The notes beneath the pieces are model-generated. The model was not told the origin of the DNA and did no database searches. It saw only the letters and a program-made list of their open reading frames with translations. 11,433 nucleotides of DNA from CALGLS01 sp964508085. GTDB taxonomy: Bacteria > Bacteroidota > Bacteroidia > Chitinophagales > Saprospiraceae. Position 1 is the stretch's first letter. The number at the start of each line of letters is the position of its first letter. The stretch is taken from contig CAZDTI010000283.1 of NCBI GenBank assembly GCA_964508085.1, positions 1 through 11,433 on the forward strand. The letters are read 5' to 3'. This document shows, piece by piece, positions 1 through 8,132 of this stretch. A program made the position numbers and the translations under genes.

Positions 1-896
1 GAAGAATACTTAATGGCGTTCGACAATAGGTTTAATAAAATATTTTTTAGGAGATGTGGATCCACCATTGAAATTTCAGCTCCGGAATGTTGGTGAATGA
101 TTTGTTGATTTTTTTTATTTAATAATTTTATTTCATTAAGAATTTCTACAATGAATTCAGGGATGTTTACCTCACTGATTTGAGAAGTAACCTTTCCTGA
201 TTCCAGTTTTTCTAAAGAGAGGAAATCATTAAGAATACTCGTCAGATTGTTCACCGAAGATTTGATCCTGCCGATATGCTTGAGCCTGTTTTCTTGCTGG
301 CCCAATTCCGTGTACCTGCTAATCAAACCAGCAGAAGAAAGAATCGAACTCAGTGGTGTCCGAAATTCATGCGAGGCCATAGAAACAAAACGAGATTTGA
401 GCTCGCTCAGCTCTATTTCTTTTTCTAATGCTTTTTCTAACTTAATTTCATTTTCTTTTAAAGTTTTGGTTCGTTTTTTTACTTTTTCCTCTAGTTGAGT
501 ATTGAGATTTTCTAATTCTTTAGCTTTTTGCTTTTCTAAACTGGCATCATGGATGTAAGCGATTGCGAGTTGTTCTCCTTTGTTTTTGACATAACTCAAG
601 CTGATATGAACCGGGAATTGTTCTCCATTTTTGCGTAAGCCATACAAGTCGAGATTGACACCCATTAATCGAGGGGTAGGCTTCTTATTGTAGCCTTCAC
701 GGTGTTTTACATGCCTGGAACGAAAAGAATCGGGGAGTAAAATTTCCATCGCTTTCCCTTCTAGTTCTCCATGCTCATAAGCAAACATCTTTTCTAAGAA
801 AGGGTTAACTTTTAGAATTACGCCAGTCGCATTTACAACCAACATCCCAATGGTCGCTTCTTCATATAAGGCGTGTAAAATGTCTTGATCTTTCAT
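1..896 (-). CDS. PAS-domain sensor histidine kinase, 3' end cut by window edge
   Basis: This is the first 298 codons of a histidine kinase that continues beyond the left edge. Read on the minus strand it begins MKDQDILHALYEEATIGM. Residues 1 to about 117 form a PAS sensor domain of the 'IGMLVVN..G.I..VN' type. Residues about 118-165 are a charged, probably coiled-coil linker rich in Glu, Lys and Leu. The HisKA dimerisation domain follows, with the H box SMASHEFRTPLSS, in which His176 is the expected phosphoacceptor. The start of the HATPase domain shows the N box LLNLLSNAIKYS (Asn293). There is no signal peptide or membrane segment, so it is probably a cytoplasmic sensor. The ATG at 894-896 is chosen because it opens directly into the PAS domain; no strong ribosome site precedes it. 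The kinase class is certain. Its signal and partner are unknown, and a fused C-terminal receiver cannot be excluded because the end is missing. Confidence 0.93.
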   Translation of the reverse strand, partial: MKDQDILHALYEEATIGMLVVNATGVILKVNPFLEKMFAYEHGELEGKAMEILLPDSFRSRHVKHREGYNKKPTPRLMGVNLDLYGLRKNGEQFPVHISLSYVKNKGEQLAIAYIHDASLEKQKAKELENLNTQLEEKVKKRTKTLKENEIKLEKALEKEIELSELKSRFVSMASHEFRTPLSSILSSAGLISRYTELGQQENRLKHIGRIKSSVNNLTSILNDFLSLEKLESGKVTSQISEVNIPEFIVEILNEIKLLNKKNQQIIHQHSGAEISMVDPHLLKNILLNLLSNAIKYS

Positions 897-1213
897 CTCT
901 ATGTGTTTCTAATAATAAAGCTACAAAGTAATAATTTTTATTGAAGGCTCTGTGATTAAAATTGGGAAACGTTTTTACCTAATGTATTAAGGTCGATGAG
1001 GAAACAAATATAAGATCTATTGTATTGGAGTCAAGAACCATCAACAGCCTAGAGCCTTTAAAGCTGCAAGTTAGTGGAGATTCTATTTTGTTGAGATGTC
1101 AAAAGTCATAGGGGGGAAGAAATAAATGTCATCCCTTGGCTGTTGGTTGTCGTGTTTTAGATGGTTTTAACCAGATGAAATTTGATTGTCTTCAATGTTA
1201 CATAGAATCGTCA
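897..1213. other. 317-bp intergenic stretch without a gene
   Basis: This gap lies between the histidine kinase start and the HD-protein stop. It must hold the promoter of the kinase on the minus strand. The nearest match to the Bacteroidota -7 box TAnnTTTG is TTACTTTG on the minus strand about 30 bp before the start, with no TTG at a suitable distance, so I do not call it. I see no open frame with coding character, no tRNA and no convincing terminator. The short dyad TGGTT-TT-AACCA at 1162-1173 is too small to interpret. Confidence 0.6.
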
Positions 1214-2050
1214 TTACCCATCATTATGTTCAACCTCAAAAACATGTGAATGCAAGTTGGCGATCCATTGTTTCCCTTCTTGCGTAACACGTAGATAGCG
1301 CAGTGCATCTTGGATATATGGTCGAATAGTATTCCAATAAAATCCCGGATAATTTTTTCTCAAATCTCCAGGCGTTTTATATCCCAGCTCTTTGTTGCGA
1401 CCTATTTCACTAAATTCATAAAACAAGGCAGCTTGTTTTTTTAGATAATTTGGATCACCTAATTGTCCAATTAGATCAGAAGCCCTGATTAAGCCTCCAT
1501 AGTTTTTGGTATCCTGATAAAAAGGTTTTTTAGGGCTAGGGAACCTGGTCATTTCTATATAGTTACAGATCTTATCACTATCAATTTTAGTAAAGGTTGT
1601 TTGGCTGAATCGCTCTTGAACGAATAATTTTCCCCGGTCAACATGGTAGGGGGTTAGCGCAGCTCCGGTTCCATCTCTTGAAATTTCGACAACATCATCC
1701 GCTATTCCTGTTGCACAATGGTCTCCAATATCGTTTTTACAAATACCTCGAACATATCCAATGTCATGACAAAGAAGAGCGATGATAAAATGTAACCAAT
1801 CGTCAGAAGTTACCCCTCCATCACTTAAATGCTTCCCTTTCAGTATTTCTTGTCCCACTAATGTCACCATTATCGTATGGTCTACATCATGATACAATAG
1901 ATCACTATTCGAAATGTTCTCAAGGGCAAGGCGACCGAACCAGGAAAGGATGTAGCTATTTTCTTTTTCTAATATGCCAAAGGTTTCTAAGTAGGATTCA
2001 CTCAGTTCTTTAACAAATGCTTCTATTAGAATTTTTTGGATGTTTAGCAT
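1214..2050 (-). CDS. HD-domain metal-dependent phosphohydrolase
   Basis: A 278-residue soluble protein with the marks of an HD-superfamily hydrolase. Likely metal ligands are visible as YHDVDHT (His54, His58), LLCHDIGYVRG (His95-Asp96), TPYHVDRG (His136) and SDLIGQLGDPNY (Asp192). The order of motifs and the conserved tail (PGFYWNT, TQEGKQWIANL, HVFEVEH) match a widespread bacterial family of uncharacterised HD proteins of about this length, so it appears complete. The substrate is not known for the family as far as I can recall. The YHxxxHT signature resembles that of class I cyclic-nucleotide phosphodiesterases, so a nucleotide phosphodiester or phosphomonoester is a reasonable guess. No signal peptide or membrane segment is seen. 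It lies 184 bp downstream of the DUF3667 gene on the same strand, too far to claim one operon. The ATG at 2048-2050 has only a weak upstream ribosome site. Confidence 0.88.
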   Translation of the reverse strand: MLNIQKILIEAFVKELSESYLETFGILEKENSYILSWFGRLALENISNSDLLYHDVDHTIMVTLVGQEILKGKHLSDGGVTSDDWLHFIIALLCHDIGYVRGICKNDIGDHCATGIADDVVEISRDGTGAALTPYHVDRGKLFVQERFSQTTFTKIDSDKICNYIEMTRFPSPKKPFYQDTKNYGGLIRASDLIGQLGDPNYLKKQAALFYEFSEIGRNKELGYKTPGDLRKNYPGFYWNTIRPYIQDALRYLRVTQEGKQWIANLHSHVFEVEHNDG

Positions 2051-2234
2051 CTTATGGGTGTTTAAATTTAATGCAATTTAAGCTTTTTTATAGGATTCTT
2101 TTGATCAAAGTAGAAAAGGATATGAGCAACTTATTTTTTAAACAGGTAGTTCTGTAGTTTTTTTTGGAATTAGTTTCTGTGCTTAATGATCATTTTCAAT
2201 TCCGTATTACAATAGTATTTAGCCTCCTTGAAAA

Positions 2235-3227
2235 TTACTGTCCATAAAATACAATGGTGAGTGTGGTTGTTAATAAAAAAGCAAAAGGGATGATCACGAT
2301 TGAAAAGGCAAAAGAGACCAGAATCAATTTCACAAAAGCCTTCCACCAGGCTTGTCGATAAAACATTTTAAAGCTAATCAAAAAATAGATCGGAGAAACG
2401 ATAAAAAACAATGACCAAAGGGCATAGGCTTCCGTTATCCAAAAGGTAATCAACAGTATGGACAATAACATAAATAAGAAGCCGAATAAATAAAGGGTCA
2501 GAATTAAATGTTCAGAAAATCGCTTCTTGCGACGAACGTGCGTAAGCCAAAGTAACAGCGTATAAATAGGTAGGGACAAAAATATGGCTAATGGAATTTG
2601 AGAAAAAATGGTAGGGATGATTCCTTTTCCTTTAGCCCTGTACATGTTTAAAAATTGGGTAAATACAAAATCTTGGATTAAATATGGTTCTTCAAAGAAA
2701 AAACGGGTAAGCTCCTCATTCGTATGGTCTGCCGCCATCAAAGAATCTAGTTTGATAATCTTTCTTTTCAAGAAATTCATATTCTTTAAGGAGTCCGAAT
2801 CAATTATGATGGGAATCTCCTCTTGAATAAGCACTACCGTATCGGGTATATTTATAGTAATGGAGTCCTGTATTTGTGTTAAACTTTGTTTCGCTTTTTC
2901 AAAGTTAATCCTGTCTTCCCAATTTCTAGAATGTAAGGAGAAGATGAAAAAGAAAAGTACAGAGAAAAATAAATACAATTGGCCAGGATGGAGGTAGGAA
3001 ATTCGCTTGCCTTCACAAAATTGCCTCGCGATCTTCCCCGGTTGAAAAATGAAGGAAGGTAAGGTTGTTAGCAATCTCGAATCAATGGACAAGTAGTTGG
3101 CTATTGTGTTTTTGAAAAGAGAACTTAAGGTGACTTTCCCTTCTACTTTTTGTCCACAAGCCGGACAATACTTGTGACTTTCTTCAAGTATACTTCCACA
3201 GTTTTTACAAGCATTTTTTGTATCCAT
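2235..3227 (-). CDS. DUF3667 family zinc-ribbon membrane protein
   Basis: A 330-residue protein that starts with a zinc ribbon, CKNC and CPACGQK (Cys7, Cys10, Cys21, Cys24). The DUF3667 core follows: a stretch around SIDSRLLTTLPSFIFQPG and GKRISYLHPGQLYLFFS, typical of this Bacteroidota family (residues about 45-90). Hydrophobic segments suggest about five membrane helices, near residues 82-98, 204-228, 239-262, 267-287 and 298-325. Between the first and second lies a polar region (about 99-200) rich in Asp, Glu, Lys and Ile/Val, probably outside the membrane. The function of DUF3667 proteins is not established; nothing here suggests an enzymatic site. The ATG at 3225-3227 puts the first cysteine pair seven residues in, which is usual for zinc-ribbon starts. 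The gene is divergent from the large lipoprotein gene at 3518. Confidence 0.85.
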   Translation of the reverse strand: MDTKNACKNCGSILEESHKYCPACGQKVEGKVTLSSLFKNTIANYLSIDSRLLTTLPSFIFQPGKIARQFCEGKRISYLHPGQLYLFFSVLFFFIFSLHSRNWEDRINFEKAKQSLTQIQDSITINIPDTVVLIQEEIPIIIDSDSLKNMNFLKRKIIKLDSLMAADHTNEELTRFFFEEPYLIQDFVFTQFLNMYRAKGKGIIPTIFSQIPLAIFLSLPIYTLLLWLTHVRRKKRFSEHLILTLYLFGFLFMLLSILLITFWITEAYALWSLFFIVSPIYFLISFKMFYRQAWWKAFVKLILVSFAFSIVIIPFAFLLTTTLTIVFYGQ

Positions 3228-3517
3228 ATCGTCTGCTAGTTGAATACTAAAACTTTCACTATCCTAAAATCAGCCACTGAGATTAAGGAGCCCTAAGTTA
3301 CAAAACAAAAGGAAACCCAAGGTTTTAAGTCCATCCGCCATTAAATTCAAAGCCACTTCCCTAACTGCTTTTTTCGATTGACCTTTTGCCATTTTGGAAA
3401 ATTAAAACCAATGAACTATATTAGCTATACTGAAAACGGATTGCATTTTATTGCTATTGGAGTAGGTTTTTCCTTTAGTTTTTAATGCAACTCCTCTTCT
3501 CCTAAAAAAAACAACCA
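3228..3517. other. Divergent intergenic region, 290 bp
   Basis: This gap separates the divergent DUF3667 (minus) and lipoprotein (plus) genes and should carry promoters for both. I found no good TAnnTTTG box with an upstream TTG on either strand, no strong dyad and no RNA gene. The open frame on the minus strand that runs from inside the lipoprotein gene to 3402 has no recognisable protein character. Confidence 0.5.
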
Positions 3518-5620
3518 ATGAAAAAGTTAACTTTCCTTTTATTAATTCTATTGACCGTTTTTTCCTGCAAAAAAGAAAATAATGACTCCTTATCTCCTCC
3601 CGAGGAACCGATAGAGGAGCCAATAAATGAGGGAGAAAATTTTATTACACCCAGTCCGGAGACAAAGCTACTGGAACCCCAAAATTATCAACTCTTAAAT
3701 AGTTTTCAGAGTGATCAAATCATATTTAATGATCCAGGGGAAGTTGGTTTTCTGGATTCTTTGATGGTTGGTGATATTATAGTGTCCGGAACAAACGATG
3801 TTGCCATATATGGTTTTCTTAAAAGGGTCACTAGCATTCAGCGAGATGGAGGAGAGGTCATTCTAGGTATTGATCAAGCTTTTTTGGATGAAGCTTTTAT
3901 AGATGGGATTATAAAAGTTGAAGCACAACTAAACCCTGATGATACCTTAAGAGATTTAGAATTTAAAGTAGATAAGTCGTTGGTGATGTATGACAAGGAT
4001 GGAAATCACAGTACTACTTTCGATCAGATAAAAATTGATGGAGATTTATCAACAAAATTCGGAATGGGAATGGAAATCGATATTGGTAAGCGGACTTTTA
4101 AATTAACCAATGATGTAAAGCACAGTGGTACGGTCAACCTTAATTGGGAGTTGACGGACATTGGTGGAATTGGTTTAACTATTGATAAAGAAAAAAAAAT
4201 GTATACTTGGGCGCTTGCTCCTATTTGGATAACGGTCGGTGCTTGGCCGATAATAATCACTCCCCGTGTAGATATTGTTGGTAAGGTAGAGGGATCCTTA
4301 AAAGGAAGCGCAGCAGTAGAATTGAATATATCGGCAACTGGTAATACTTATATCGAATATGAGAATGGCTGGACAACAGGTGGAGACGAAAGCCAAGAGG
4401 TAACACCTAGCATCGAAGCAGCTTTAGAAAGTGAGCTAAAGATATCATTAGGACCACAAATCAGTTTCCGCCCCTATGGAATGGATATAGCTGAAAGTAC
4501 AGTCGCTCTTAGTTCTTTTGCCAATGCCACAGGAAGCGTAGGTACATCAGGCACAGCATGTGAGATTAAAGCAGGAGTGAGCCTTGATGGAATTGTGAAT
4601 TTGAATTTCTTTTCCTTATTCAATGATGAGAAGTTTGAAGAAAACATTACTAAAAAAGAATATTCCATTTGGACTTGTTTAGGTTGTGATGATGTGCTTA
4701 TAAGTTTTGATGTAGATTTCAATTCAGGGCAAGGGCTTGAATTTACGAATATTGTCGGTGGATTTCCTCCCTATACTTATGCTGTAAATTCTTCTTCCTT
4801 TCAAACAGATCCTGTTTTTAATATTTCTATAAGCCCAGGAGACAACTTGTTATTAAAAGTGAAAGATGCTGAAGATTGCATCACCGAAATTAACTATATG
4901 GTTGCCAGTTGTAATGATGGCGTACAAAATGGAGATGAAGAGGGAGTTGACTGTGGAGGGAGTTTCTGTCCGCCTTGTGGAGGAAATCCATGCAATACTA
5001 CCTCATTAGCGGTTATTCTCGCTTACTTAGAGGAGGATAATCTTCATATTCTAGCAGAGGGTGGGGCACCGCCGTATCAGTATTCCATCGATGGGGGACA
5101 GTCTTTTCACAGTAATGATATTTTTACTGAAATCCCTAGTAGTTATCATACAGGAAGTCTATATGATATTCATGTAAAAGATCAAAATGACGATTGTGCC
5201 TCAAATGATATTTTCTTAGAAAGAAGCGCAGGTGTATTTAATGGAGAGGCATTAGTAGAAACCAACTCTTTCGGAACCTGTATGGCTCCTTTTATAGATC
5301 TACCATTTGAAGACCTTAATGGAAATAATGTTTGGAGAGTAATGCAAACGCTTCCCGACCTTTCTTTTATTGATTTTTTTATTCCTGCTAGTGTTAACTT
5401 ATGTCCGGCGACTTATGAAGAAGTTGACTTGATATTTGGGGGAGGTGCGTGTTATGATGATGCTAACTCAAACTTGCTTATAACCTATACTGATTTAGGT
5501 GGAAACAATTGTATTACGATTGAGGAAACAGTTTCTACCTATTTTGGAGATGTAGCGTTGGATGTACAGAGTAGTGGAGGTCAAACTACCGTTACAGGTA
5601 ACTTTGTAGTTTATAAATAG
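3518..5620 (+). CDS. Large surface lipoprotein with two SprB-like modules
   Basis: A 700-residue lipoprotein of unknown function. The signal peptide MKKLTFLLLILLTVFSC ends in a lipobox with acylated Cys17, followed by KKENND and a Pro/Glu-rich linker (residues 24-40). Residues about 45-145 contain the pattern LMVGDIIVSG...GFLKRVTSIQ...LGIDQAFLDEAF, which I recall from other secreted bacterial proteins. Residues 145-385 are beta-rich and unassigned. Two SprB/PKD-like modules follow: GGFPPYTYAV...VKDAEDC (about 395-454) and GGAPPYQYSIDGG...VKDQNDDC (about 495-560). They are separated by the Cys-rich insert CNDGVQNGDEEGVDCGG...CPPC (465-487), common in Bacteroidota exported proteins. Residues 570-700 form a last unassigned domain with several Cys. 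No type IX secretion sorting domain is visible at the C-terminus, consistent with lipid anchoring. Likely on the outer membrane; an adhesive or structural role is only a guess. Confidence 0.85.
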   Translation: MKKLTFLLLILLTVFSCKKENNDSLSPPEEPIEEPINEGENFITPSPETKLLEPQNYQLLNSFQSDQIIFNDPGEVGFLDSLMVGDIIVSGTNDVAIYGFLKRVTSIQRDGGEVILGIDQAFLDEAFIDGIIKVEAQLNPDDTLRDLEFKVDKSLVMYDKDGNHSTTFDQIKIDGDLSTKFGMGMEIDIGKRTFKLTNDVKHSGTVNLNWELTDIGGIGLTIDKEKKMYTWALAPIWITVGAWPIIITPRVDIVGKVEGSLKGSAAVELNISATGNTYIEYENGWTTGGDESQEVTPSIEAALESELKISLGPQISFRPYGMDIAESTVALSSFANATGSVGTSGTACEIKAGVSLDGIVNLNFFSLFNDEKFEENITKKEYSIWTCLGCDDVLISFDVDFNSGQGLEFTNIVGGFPPYTYAVNSSSFQTDPVFNISISPGDNLLLKVKDAEDCITEINYMVASCNDGVQNGDEEGVDCGGSFCPPCGGNPCNTTSLAVILAYLEEDNLHILAEGGAPPYQYSIDGGQSFHSNDIFTEIPSSYHTGSLYDIHVKDQNDDCASNDIFLERSAGVFNGEALVETNSFGTCMAPFIDLPFEDLNGNNVWRVMQTLPDLSFIDFFIPASVNLCPATYEEVDLIFGGGACYDDANSNLLITYTDLGGNNCITIEETVSTYFGDVALDVQSSGGQTTVTGNFVVYK

Positions 5621-5852
5621 GACTAAAGGAGGATTCATCTTTTTTATGTAGAATTGCCAGATAGCGGTAATCTTTTTCTTCTTCGAAATCGTCTGTGGAC
5701 ATTCCGTGTCGCATAATTGCAGAAATTATACGTTTCAAAAACTATGATCTATCAAAAAGTAAACTTTGCAGTTGGATAATGGGAATCTGACGAAAAAACC
5801 ATGAAGTACAGCATAAAGTTTGTAACTTGTCGCATCATTAACCACTCCCTTT

Positions 5853-8126
5853 ATGTCCAAAAAACGTCGACAATTAGCGGCTATTGTTTTTACCGATATT
5901 GTTGGTTACTCTAAGCTGATGCGTGAAGACGAAGCGAAAGCTGCGGAGATGAGAACGCGGCATAGAACCGTTTTTGACGAGCTCACCCCTAAGTATGGCG
6001 GTAAAGTATTGCAATATTTTGGTGATGGTACATTGAGTATTTTTCAAAGTGCTGTAGATGCAGTAGAATGTTCTGTTGAAATGCAAAAAGCCTTTCAAAA
6101 AGCCCCTTCCGTGCCTTTAAGAATAGGGATTCATACCGGAGATATTTCTTATAGTAAAGAGGAGGTTTTTGGAAGTGGAGTAAACCTTGCTTCCCGAATA
6201 GAAACGGCTTGTGTTCCGGGAGGTGTTTTTGTGTCCGGCAAAGTATATGATGATATTAAAAATCATTCCTCGCTTCAGACCAAAAGAGTTGGTCAATTTC
6301 TATTCAAAGGCTTTAAGGATTATACGGAATTATATGCGCTTGATTGTGAAGGCTTAGTGGTTCCGACTGATGGAGATTTGGCCGATCTAAAAGAAAAAGC
6401 GAAAGTTGTATCTGTCAATTCGGCTATTTCAGCAGCTAAAGGTAGCTCTCATTTTTCGCTTAATAAGTTAATTCAAATGATGATTGGGGCACTTACCATT
6501 ATTGCCCTTTTTTATATTGGTAATCTTTTTCAACATAAAGAAGAGTCGAACTTCCTGGTACGACCTACGCTTCCAGATCAAATCTTCATTGCCGTTTTAC
6601 CTTTCTCCAATTTTAGTGAAAACAAAGAAGACGAATATTTCAGTGATGGGATAACGGAAGATATTCTAACCTCCCTTTCCAGCATCAAATCATTCCGGGT
6701 GATCTCCCGAACTTCCGTCATGCAATATAAGAATACCGAAAAAAGCATAAAAGAAATCGGTGAAGAACTCAATGCGACTCATATATTGGAAGGCTCGGTT
6801 CGGAAATCAGATAATAAAATTCGGGTTGTAGCACAGTTAATAGATGTAAGAGATGACACCCACCTTTGGGCAGAAACCTACGATCGGGAAATGACAGGAA
6901 TTTTTGAACTCCAGAGTGAAGTAGCGGAACAAATTGTAGGAACCTTAAAAGAGGAGTTGAGGACTGAAGACTTTCAAATGACTCAACGAAAATCTACGGA
7001 AAATCTACAAGCCTATAAGCTCTATTTACAAGGGAGAAAATATTACAGTAATTATAATGAAAAAGATAATGATATTGCCATACAGCTCTTTAAGGATGCC
7101 CTGGAAGTAGACTCCAATTTTGCTTTGGCTTATGCAGGGCTAGGTGATGCTTATAGCCAAAAAGCAAATCATAGAGATGGGGATAGTGAAATATTGAACT
7201 CCGCCTTAGAGATGAGTAAGAAAGCCATTTCATTGGATGCTAATTCCTCGGAAGGATATAAAGCTTTAGGGCTAACCTATCAGTTTCGAGGTAATGTAGA
7301 GAAGTCACTGGAGTCTTACCATAAAGCCGTCGAAATAAACCCTAATAATGATTTGGCCATTTCCAACATTGCGCTTATTAATAAGGAAGAAGGAAAAATG
7401 GCGGAGGCTATAAAATGGGCGAATAGAGCTATGGACCTAAATCCTCAAAACCCGACATCCTTTATGCGGCTTTCCGAACTCTATGAATCTGTTGGTCTGG
7501 ATGAGAATGCGGAATACCTTTTAGCTAAGGGAATTGCAACTAACCCAAATGATGAAAAACTAAAGTTTAAATTAGGGGACCTGGAATTGAAAATGAATCA
7601 ATTGGAAAAGGTAAAGGAACAAGCAGCAGACATTTCAAAAATAAAACCCGAATCTCCTTATACATTTGTATTGTTAGGAAGAGCAGCTTTTTTAGAAGGA
7701 GATTATGAACTTGCGGAAGAGTATTTTCAAAAAGTACAAAGAATGTCAAGATATGGAGATGCTTCAAAATATTACGAAGACATGGATATGGACCTTGCAT
7801 TTATTGATTGGAAGTTAAATCCTGAAGCTCTTTTTTATCCACAAGTAAAAGAAATGTTGACTCATTTGCAGCAAAAGGAAAAAGAATATCCGGATAAGGA
7901 AATTCAGGTAATGATTGCCTCGATTTATGCGGCGATGAAGGAGGAGAAATCTGCAATACAATATCTAAACAAAGCCATCAAACATGGATTCCTAGATTAT
8001 AAAAAGTTGGAGAACAGTCCTATCTTTGAAAACCTCCAAGGGAAGAAAGCGTTCTTAAAAACCGTAAAAGAAATTCGACGAAATGCAGAAGAAATACAGA
8101 AAGCAGTTAGTAAGGAAATCAGTTGA
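5853..8126 (+). CDS. Membrane class III nucleotide cyclase with TolB-like and TPR domains
   Basis: A 757-residue multidomain protein. Residues 7-165 are a class III adenylate/guanylate cyclase domain: metal-binding Asp15 in FTDIVGYS and Asp58 in YFGDGT, and transition-state Asn111 and Arg115 in GVNLASRIE. The position usually holding the adenine-specifying Lys is Gln54, and the second specificity position appears to be Glu104, so the product cannot be predicted. A single membrane helix lies at about 207-226 (LIQMMIGALTIIALFYIGNL). Next is a TolB/FlgO-like domain, 243-365, starting IFIAVLPFSNFSENKEDEYF and containing ILEGSVRKSDNKIRVVAQLI. From about 385 to the end are TPR repeats, for example ALAYAGLGDAY, GYKALGLTYQFRGN and VLLGRAAFLEGDYELAEEYF. 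The topology implies an inner-membrane receptor with a cytoplasmic cyclase and a periplasmic TolB-like/TPR part. It is followed after 6 bp by the CotH-like gene, so the two are probably cotranscribed. Confidence 0.93.
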   Translation: MSKKRRQLAAIVFTDIVGYSKLMREDEAKAAEMRTRHRTVFDELTPKYGGKVLQYFGDGTLSIFQSAVDAVECSVEMQKAFQKAPSVPLRIGIHTGDISYSKEEVFGSGVNLASRIETACVPGGVFVSGKVYDDIKNHSSLQTKRVGQFLFKGFKDYTELYALDCEGLVVPTDGDLADLKEKAKVVSVNSAISAAKGSSHFSLNKLIQMMIGALTIIALFYIGNLFQHKEESNFLVRPTLPDQIFIAVLPFSNFSENKEDEYFSDGITEDILTSLSSIKSFRVISRTSVMQYKNTEKSIKEIGEELNATHILEGSVRKSDNKIRVVAQLIDVRDDTHLWAETYDREMTGIFELQSEVAEQIVGTLKEELRTEDFQMTQRKSTENLQAYKLYLQGRKYYSNYNEKDNDIAIQLFKDALEVDSNFALAYAGLGDAYSQKANHRDGDSEILNSALEMSKKAISLDANSSEGYKALGLTYQFRGNVEKSLESYHKAVEINPNNDLAISNIALINKEEGKMAEAIKWANRAMDLNPQNPTSFMRLSELYESVGLDENAEYLLAKGIATNPNDEKLKFKLGDLELKMNQLEKVKEQAADISKIKPESPYTFVLLGRAAFLEGDYELAEEYFQKVQRMSRYGDASKYYEDMDMDLAFIDWKLNPEALFYPQVKEMLTHLQQKEKEYPDKEIQVMIASIYAAMKEEKSAIQYLNKAIKHGFLDYKKLENSPIFENLQGKKAFLKTVKEIRRNAEEIQKAVSKEIS

Positions 8127-8132
8127 TAAAGA

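Noticed and set aside
247..498. 83-codon plus-strand open frame
   Set aside because: It is antisense to the HisKA and linker region of the histidine kinase, whose motifs are unmistakable.
944..1058. Inverted copies AAGGCTCT (944-951) and AGAGCCTT (1051-1058)
   Set aside because: Eight-bp arms almost 100 bp apart are expected by chance in a window of this size.
3402..3623. 73-codon minus-strand open frame across the lipoprotein start
   Set aside because: It lies largely antisense to the signal peptide and leader of a clear lipoprotein gene and has no protein character.
5624..5651. Strong Shine-Dalgarno-like AAAGGAGG right after the large lipoprotein stop
   Set aside because: The nearest ATG is too far away and is followed at once by a stop; no gene is served. 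A similar AAGGAGG after the DUF3667 stop (minus strand, about 2222-2228) also leads to no gene.
5760..5768. TAAACTTTG as -7 box for the cyclase gene
   Set aside because: The spacing within the box is one base off consensus and no TTG lies 17-23 bp upstream.
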